A stretch of DNA of 10,157 nt, taken from assembly GCA_945957335.1 (NCBI GenBank), contig CAMFLJ010000121.1, positions 1-10,157 on the forward strand, in the 5' to 3' direction. The notes under the pieces are model-generated. The model was not told where the DNA came from. It ran no database searches and saw only the letters and a program-made list of their open reading frames with translations. Made by a program: the position numbers and the translations under genes. This document shows positions 6,815 through 10,157 of the stretch, piece by piece. This DNA comes from an uncultured Actinomycetes bacterium (lineage in GTDB: Bacteria; Actinomycetota; Acidimicrobiia; Acidimicrobiales; Acidimicrobilacustridaceae). The stretch's first letter is position 1. Every line of letters starts with the position of its first letter.

Positions 6815-7642
6815 TCAGTGGATGGTGAGCTGGCCGCCGTCGACGTTCCACTGCTGCCCGGTCACCCACGAGCCCTGGTCGCTGCACAGGAAGACGGTGA
6901 CCGCGGCGATGTCGAGGCCCTCGCCGGCGCGGCGCAGCGGGATCTGGGTCTCGACCAGGCGCTCCCACCGCTCGCCCCGGTCGATGTCGTCGAGGCGGCT
7001 CGTGTCGATGATCCCGGGGCACAGAGCGTTCACCCGGATGCCGGCGGCGCCGAGCTCCTTGGCCATGGCCGCCGTCACCGCGTGCACGCCCGCCTTCGAC
7101 GCGGAGTACGCGGCGGTGGAGGGGCCGGCGATCTTGCCGCCGACGGAGGAGATGTTCACGATCGCGCCCGGGGTGCCGGCGGCGAGGAACCGCTGGGCGA
7201 AGGTGCGGCTCATGTAGAGCACGCCGTGGAGGTTCACGTCGATGACGTGGCGCCACACGTCGAGGTCGAGCTCCACCACCGGGGCCCGGTCCTCTCCTCG
7301 AGCCGCGCCCGCGTTGTTGACGACGATGTCGACGCGGCCCATCTCCGCCTCGACCAGGTCGGCGAGCGCCTCGACCGCAGCGGCGTCGCTCACGTCGGAC
7401 ACGACCGGGAGGGCCCGACGCCCGAGCGCCTCGACCTCCGCCGCCACCAACTCGATGTCGTGCCAGCCGGCGGCCTTCTCGTCGTCGGGGTAGCGGTCGG
7501 CGGCGCGGCCGGTGCCGGTGAGCACCACGTCGCAGCCGGCCCGGGCCAGCTCCACGGCGATCGGGCGGCCGATCGAGCGCATGCGCCCCGCACCGGTCAC
7601 CACCGCGACCTTCCCCTCGAGCCCCGTCAGCGTGTAGGTCAT
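6815..7642 (-). CDS. short-chain dehydrogenase/reductase (SDR), NAD(P)-dependent
   Basis: A 275-residue classical SDR oxidoreductase. The Rossmann motif at the N-terminus is TGAGRMRSIG (16-25), a TGxxxGIG motif lengthened by about two residues. D83 in SDVSD probably contacts the adenine ring and NNAG is at 109-112. The catalytic residues are N137, S166 (NISSVGG), Y179 and K183 (YSASK). CPGII (208-212) and the C-terminal VTGQQWNVDGGQL complete the family pattern. It should oxidise an alcohol or reduce a ketone with NAD(H) or NADP(H); the substrate cannot be told, though members with this shape include 3-oxoacyl-ACP-reductase-like enzymes. ATG 7642 is preceded by GGAGG 8 bases upstream. There is no membrane segment, so it is cytoplasmic. 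It is divergent from the esterase-fold gene across 125 bases; a shared pathway is possible but unproven. Confidence 0.93.
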   Translation of the reverse strand: MTYTLTGLEGKVAVVTGAGRMRSIGRPIAVELARAGCDVVLTGTGRAADRYPDDEKAAGWHDIELVAAEVEALGRRALPVVSDVSDAAAVEALADLVEAEMGRVDIVVNNAGAARGEDRAPVVELDLDVWRHVIDVNLHGVLYMSRTFAQRFLAAGTPGAIVNISSVGGKIAGPSTAAYSASKAGVHAVTAAMAKELGAAGIRVNALCPGIIDTSRLDDIDRGERWERLVETQIPLRRAGEGLDIAAVTVFLCSDQGSWVTGQQWNVDGGQLTIH

Positions 7643-7767
7643 CGCGTCGCCCTCCTCGTCGGCACGCCAGGACGCTAGGCGGCGGTCATCGGTTCGCGCG
7701 ACGGCACGTTTCGGGTCGCTGACGGTACGGTGACGGCGTTGGGTCAGGGTCGGGCGCGGAGGATGGG
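7643..7767. promoter_or_regulatory. divergent promoter region, SDR and membrane esterase genes
   Basis: This 125-bp gap must hold both promoters. On the minus strand TAGCGT (complement of 7672-7677) is a possible -10 for the SDR. On the plus strand TACGGT (7726-7731) is a weak -10 candidate for the hydrolase. The pentamer GACGG occurs at 7700-7704, 7721-7725 and 7732-7736, at steps of 21 and 11 bases, close to whole helical turns. GGAGG at 7758-7762 is the ribosome site for ATG 7768 (5-base spacing), and CCTCCT at 7651-7656 is the SDR ribosome site on the other strand. Confidence 0.45.
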
Positions 7768-9027
7768 ATGACGATCTCGCTGGTTGGCTGGGCCAGCGTC
7801 GCCGTCGTCGTGGGGTTGCTGGCCGTCGTGGTGGCCGCGCTCGCCATCCGGGCCAGGGGCCGCAGCCGCTTCCTGGCGGTGCGCACCCTGCTGTGGTCGC
7901 TCGTCGCCACCGCCGGTGTCGCTCTCGTCCTGCACGCCACCGGGCTCGTCCCGCTCGACATCCCCCGCTGGTTCTACGCCGTGGCGGTGCTGCCCTTCAT
8001 CGGCCCCGCCCTCGCGGTGGCTGCCGGGCGCTCGTTGCGGGCCCCGGGCCGGGTGCTGGCGGTGGCCTGCCTGCCCCTCGGGCTGCTCGCCTCGGTCGTG
8101 GTCGTGAACCAGCACTACCGCTACTGGCCCACCGTCGGTGCGCTCCTGGGGCGCGACCACAGCGACCCCATGCTCGACGCCACCACCGTCCTGCGCCTCG
8201 CCGGCGCCGACCCCACCGATGCCACGGCCGCCACGGCGGCCCCCGCCGGCCCCGCGAGCCAGGGCCGCCTCGTCGACATCTCGATCCCGGCCGCGTCGTC
8301 GGGCTTCCACGCCCGCACCGCCCGCGTGTGGCTCCCGCCCGGCTTCCTCACCGACCCCGACCGGCCCCGCCCGGTGGTCGAGCTGCTCGGCGGCACCCCG
8401 AGCTGGACCTCCGACTGGACCCGCGCCGCGGCCATCGACACCACCGCCGACCACGTGGCCGCCGCGCACGACGGTGAGGCCCCGATCCTGGTCATGGTCG
8501 ACCCCAACGGGAGCGCCTTCGGCGACACCGAGTGCGTCGGGGCCTCCGAGCACTACATCACCGAGGACGTGCCCGCGTTCATCGAGTCGCACTTCGCCGT
8601 GCCCGCCACGCGCACCTCGTGGGCGATCGCCGGCTACTCCGAGGGCGGCACCTGCGCGGTGACACTCGCCCTGCGCCACCCCGACCGCTACTCCGCGTTC
8701 GCCGACATGGCCGGTGACGCCCACCCCGACGTCGGCGGGCACTCCCACACCGTGCGGGCGCTCTTCGGTGGGTCCGAGTCGGCGTACGCCGCCCACGACC
8801 CCGACACGTTGCTCACGACCCAGCGCTTCTCCGACCTGGCCGGCTGGTTCGGTGTCGGGCGAGCCGACGGCAGCCCGCGGCGCGCCACCATCCGCCTGGC
8901 CAACGAGGCCCAGGCGGCCGGTGTCGAGGTCCAGCAGTACGCCTGCGCCGGAGGCCACGACTTCGGCTTCGTGGGCCACGCACTGTCGGCCGCCCTGCCC
9001 TGGCTCGACGACCACCTCCGGGCCTGA
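7768..9027 (+). CDS. membrane-anchored alpha/beta-hydrolase of the esterase family (PF00756-like)
   Basis: A 419-residue protein with two parts. Residues 1-115 form four hydrophobic helices (about 4-26, 41-60, 68-88 and 95-113). Basic stretches RARGRSR (28-34) and GRSLRAPGR (87-95) should be cytoplasmic by the positive-inside rule, which puts the C-terminal domain outside the cell. A short linker (116-165), part of it Ala/Pro-rich, leads to an alpha/beta-hydrolase domain (about 166-419). Its nucleophile is S291 in the elbow GYSEGG (289-294), followed by LALRHPDRYSAFADMAGD, typical of the esterase D/antigen 85 superfamily. H397 in CAGGHDF is the likely catalytic His; the acid is not certain. 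It may act on ester bonds in the envelope or on acyl transfer there; the substrate is unknown. GGAGG lies 5 bases before the ATG. It ends 42 bases from a convergent gene. Confidence 0.88.
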   Translation: MTISLVGWASVAVVVGLLAVVVAALAIRARGRSRFLAVRTLLWSLVATAGVALVLHATGLVPLDIPRWFYAVAVLPFIGPALAVAAGRSLRAPGRVLAVACLPLGLLASVVVVNQHYRYWPTVGALLGRDHSDPMLDATTVLRLAGADPTDATAATAAPAGPASQGRLVDISIPAASSGFHARTARVWLPPGFLTDPDRPRPVVELLGGTPSWTSDWTRAAAIDTTADHVAAAHDGEAPILVMVDPNGSAFGDTECVGASEHYITEDVPAFIESHFAVPATRTSWAIAGYSEGGTCAVTLALRHPDRYSAFADMAGDAHPDVGGHSHTVRALFGGSESAYAAHDPDTLLTTQRFSDLAGWFGVGRADGSPRRATIRLANEAQAAGVEVQQYACAGGHDFGFVGHALSAALPWLDDHLRA

Positions 9028-9052
9028 GGCCGCGTCCGGGCCGGGCGCGGTC
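9028..9052. terminator. GC-rich hairpin between convergent genes
   Basis: GGCCGCG (9028-9034) pairs with CGCGGTC (9046-9052), with one G-T wobble and an 11-base loop, starting at the base after the hydrolase stop. No T run follows. It is a possible terminator for the hydrolase gene; the opposing gene's stop is at 9070. Confidence 0.3.
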
Positions 9053-9069
9053 CGGATGAGAGCCGTGCG

Positions 9070-9564
9070 TCAGGTGCCCTCGGCGACGTTGGCCACCATC
9101 GAGAGCATCGTGTACTGCCCGACCACGTAGACGGCCTCGACCAGCTCGTCGATGGTGGCGACCTCGGTCAGGGCCTGCCAGGTGGCCGGGCCGATGGTGG
9201 TGTCGCGGTGGAGCTCGTCGGCGGCGGTGACGAGCAGCTGCTCGCGCCGGGTCCACCCGGGGTCGGCGCCCGACGCCAGGCACTCGATCTCGTGGTCGGT
9301 GAGGCCGGCGGCGCGGGCGAAGGCGGAGTGCTCGGTCCACTCGAAGGCCGACCCGCAGTTGTGCGCGGCGCGCAGGGCGAGGATCTCGTGGTCGCGCTTC
9401 GGGAGGGCGCCCTCGAGGGCGAGCGCGGCCGCCCACCCCAGGAACGGCCCGAGCAGGGGCTCGCGGTGGGCGAGCGCCGTGATGGTGATGGGCGGCTCGC
9501 CGCCGGGCGGGGCGGTGAGCGCCACCAGCTCGGGCACCGGATCGGGCGGCGGGATCCGGCCCAC
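9070..9564 (-). CDS. carboxymuconolactone decarboxylase/AhpD-fold protein lacking the CxxC pair
   Basis: A 164-residue protein from a GTG start at 9564, supported by AAGGA 7 bases upstream inside the end of the previous gene. It has the helical CMD/AhpD pattern: LPKRDHEILALRAAHNCGSAFEWTEHSAFARAAGLTDHEIE (54-94), then WTRREQLLVTAADELHRD and a C-terminal VYVVGQYTMLSMVANVAEG. Aligning the conserved His (H79) with AhpD puts S72 and E75 where the two redox cysteines would be; the single C70 is offset. A thiol peroxidase reductase role is therefore unlikely. It resembles the CMD-like proteins with an E-W-x-x-H motif that are common in actinobacteria, whose substrates are mostly undefined. It starts 3 bases after the stop of the cupin gene upstream, so the two are one operon with coupled translation. 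Function is known only at family level. Confidence 0.85.
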   Translation of the reverse strand: MGRIPPPDPVPELVALTAPPGGEPPITITALAHREPLLGPFLGWAAALALEGALPKRDHEILALRAAHNCGSAFEWTEHSAFARAAGLTDHEIECLASGADPGWTRREQLLVTAADELHRDTTIGPATWQALTEVATIDELVEAVYVVGQYTMLSMVANVAEGT

Positions 9565-9567
9565 CGG

Positions 9568-9885
9568 TCAGTCCTTCAGCTCGATGATGATCTCGCGGTA
9601 GGGCTGCTCGCCGATGTTCACCGCGGTCTCGACGCCGCCGCGGGTCAGGTAGACGGTGGCGCCGGGCACCACGTCGGCCTCGAGCCGCTCGGTGACGGGC
9701 CCCTCGGTGTCGGCCTCGGGCTCGGCGGCGATGCGGTCGCCCTCGAGCAGCACGAGGATGTAGTCGAGGTCGTGGCGGTGGACCGCGCTGCGCTCCCCCG
9801 GCGCGAGGCGCATCTCCCAGATGCGCACCCGCTCGTTCTCGAAGATGACCTCGGTCCCGATGTCACCCAGCACCCGCTCGGCCAT
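9568..9885 (-). CDS. small cupin protein
   Basis: A 105-residue single cupin domain. The start is ATG 9885, with the purine-rich GGAGAGGGGGG 5 bases upstream; a longer frame from 9939 would add 18 residues across the palindromic leader and is rejected. Motif 1 is APGERSAVHRHDLDYILVLLEGD (28-50): H36 and H38 as metal ligands, D41 near the place of the usual Glu, G49 at the turn. A second strand group follows (LEADVVPGATVYLTRGGVETAVNIGEQPYREIIIEL), with no His at the usual motif 2 position. The metal site may be partial. It is cytoplasmic, with no signal peptide. It is the first gene of a two-gene operon with the CMD-like protein. Cupin and CMD domains are often neighbours, or fused, in aromatic or lactone catabolism, but the substrate here cannot be named. 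Confidence 0.85.
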   Translation of the reverse strand: MAERVLGDIGTEVIFENERVRIWEMRLAPGERSAVHRHDLDYILVLLEGDRIAAEPEADTEGPVTERLEADVVPGATVYLTRGGVETAVNIGEQPYREIIIELKD

Positions 9886-10025
9886 GGTGGCCCCCCTCTC
9901 CGGCACGACGTGCCCGGCCGGACCCCTCCGGCCGGCCACCAGTATCGGCGCTCAGCCGGGCGGGGGCACTCGAAGTGGCTCGGCCCGATCGGACGCGTGC
10001 GCTCGGGTGGCCGCGGCGAGCGCCG
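9886..10025 (-). promoter_or_regulatory. palindrome-rich leader upstream of the cupin-CMD operon
   Basis: This 140-base gap lies between the stop of the partial gene and the cupin start, both on the minus strand. It holds the inverted repeat GGCAC-GAC-GTGCC (9902-9914), two copies of the self-complementary octamer CCGGCCGG (9914-9921 and 9928-9935) separated by 6 bases, a GATACT on the minus strand (complement of 9941-9946) that could be a -10, and a small CACT-CGA-AGTG palindrome (9967-9977). The octamer pair could be a terminator stem for the upstream gene or a regulator site. No good -35 was seen. Confidence 0.4.
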
Positions 10026-10105
10026 TCACCAGGCCCGGCGCCAGGACTCCTCGTCGGGGCGTCCCTTCCCGACGATGGTGAACACGGCCTCTCGCAGCCC
10101 AGCGT
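10026..10105 (-). CDS. C-terminal fragment of an unidentified gene (cut by contig end)
   Basis: Reading the minus strand from 10103 down to a TGA at 10028-10026 gives 25 codons ending GKGRPDEESWRRAW. Third positions are mostly G or C, and the charge and hydrophobic pattern (LREAVFTIVGKG) looks like a real protein end. The other two minus-strand frames give Arg/Pro-rich, shadow-like peptides. The family is not recognised. The frame must not be continued past 10105, where adapter sequence begins. Confidence 0.6.
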
Positions 10106-10157
10106 CTGTCTCTTATACACATCTGACGCTGCCGACGAAGAGGATGGGGGGGGGGGG
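10106..10157. other. Illumina Nextera adapter read-through with poly-G tail (not genomic)
   Basis: Bases 10106-10124 are CTGTCTCTTATACACATCT, the 19-bp Tn5 mosaic end. Bases 10125-10138 are GACGCTGCCGACGA, the reverse complement of the Nextera Read 1 adapter tail. Then AGAGGAT (10139-10145) agrees with the first seven bases of the reverse complement of a standard i5 index (TATCCTCT, from memory), and a run of twelve G closes the contig, as two-colour sequencers produce when signal is lost. The genomic sequence ends at 10105. Confidence 0.98.

Noticed and set aside
5892..7256. 454-residue open frame on the minus strand
   Set aside because: It runs antisense through the DUF4239-like gene and out of frame through the SDR. 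It is Arg-rich and has no motif.
7744..9015. 423-residue open frame on the minus strand
   Set aside because: It is antisense to the membrane hydrolase, with Gly/Val/His-rich shadow composition.
9886..9939. Start at 9939 for the small cupin
   Set aside because: It would translate the palindromic leader; ATG 9885 has a good purine-rich ribosome site and begins at the conserved domain edge.
1..10105. CRISPR array, tRNA, rRNA, phage or defence system
   Set aside because: No spaced identical repeats, no cloverleaf or rRNA motifs, and every sizeable gene has an ordinary metabolic, signalling or membrane assignment.
10106..10124. End of a natural Tn5-type transposon
   Set aside because: The 19-bp mosaic end is followed at once by the synthetic Nextera adapter tail and poly-G, with no IS50 or transposase sequence.

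Overview
This window is one end of a strongly GC-rich contig. Almost every third codon position is G or C, GTG and TTG starts are used, and Shine-Dalgarno sites are mostly clear. The protein types (PAS/GAF/EAL and PAS/GGDEF signalling proteins, SDRs, carboxymuconolactone decarboxylase-like proteins, cupins) suggest a high-GC actinobacterium, perhaps of the Acidimicrobiia. That placement is inferred from style, not from a marker gene. No rRNA, tRNA, CRISPR array, phage gene or genuine mobile element was found.

Layout from left to right. (1) 1-3429: a 5'-truncated PAS-PAS-GAF-EAL protein (predicted c-di-GMP phosphodiesterase, +) faces a PAS-PAS-PAS-GGDEF protein (predicted diguanylate cyclase, -) tail to tail across 27 bases that can form a GC-rich hairpin. 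(2) 3430-3569: a divergent promoter region with a 13-bp near-perfect direct repeat. (3) 3570-6758 (+): a cupin protein, a glutamate decarboxylase with all the main PLP-site residues, a small two-helix membrane protein that overlaps the decarboxylase stop, and a four-helix membrane protein resembling DUF4239 (bestrophin-like). The last three are packed as one transcription unit. (4) 6756-6811: a 7-bp tandem repeat and a hairpin between convergent genes. (5) 6815-9027: an SDR oxidoreductase (-) and a membrane-anchored esterase-fold hydrolase (+), divergently transcribed from a 125-bp gap. (6) 9070-9885 (-): a two-gene operon, cupin then carboxymuconolactone decarboxylase-like protein, behind an upstream region rich in palindromes. 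(7) 10026-10105 (-): the last 25 codons of an unidentified gene.

The final 52 bases (10106-10157) are not genomic. They are an Illumina Nextera adapter (Tn5 mosaic end plus Read 1 tail), the start of an index, and a poly-G run. An open frame starting in this adapter would give a false protein beginning MYKRQ.

The main biological themes are c-di-GMP turnover by sensor-coupled enzymes of opposite activity, and glutamate to GABA conversion linked to two membrane proteins with no GadC-type antiporter in view. No clearly new system is demonstrated. The gad/membrane-protein cluster is the best candidate for follow-up.
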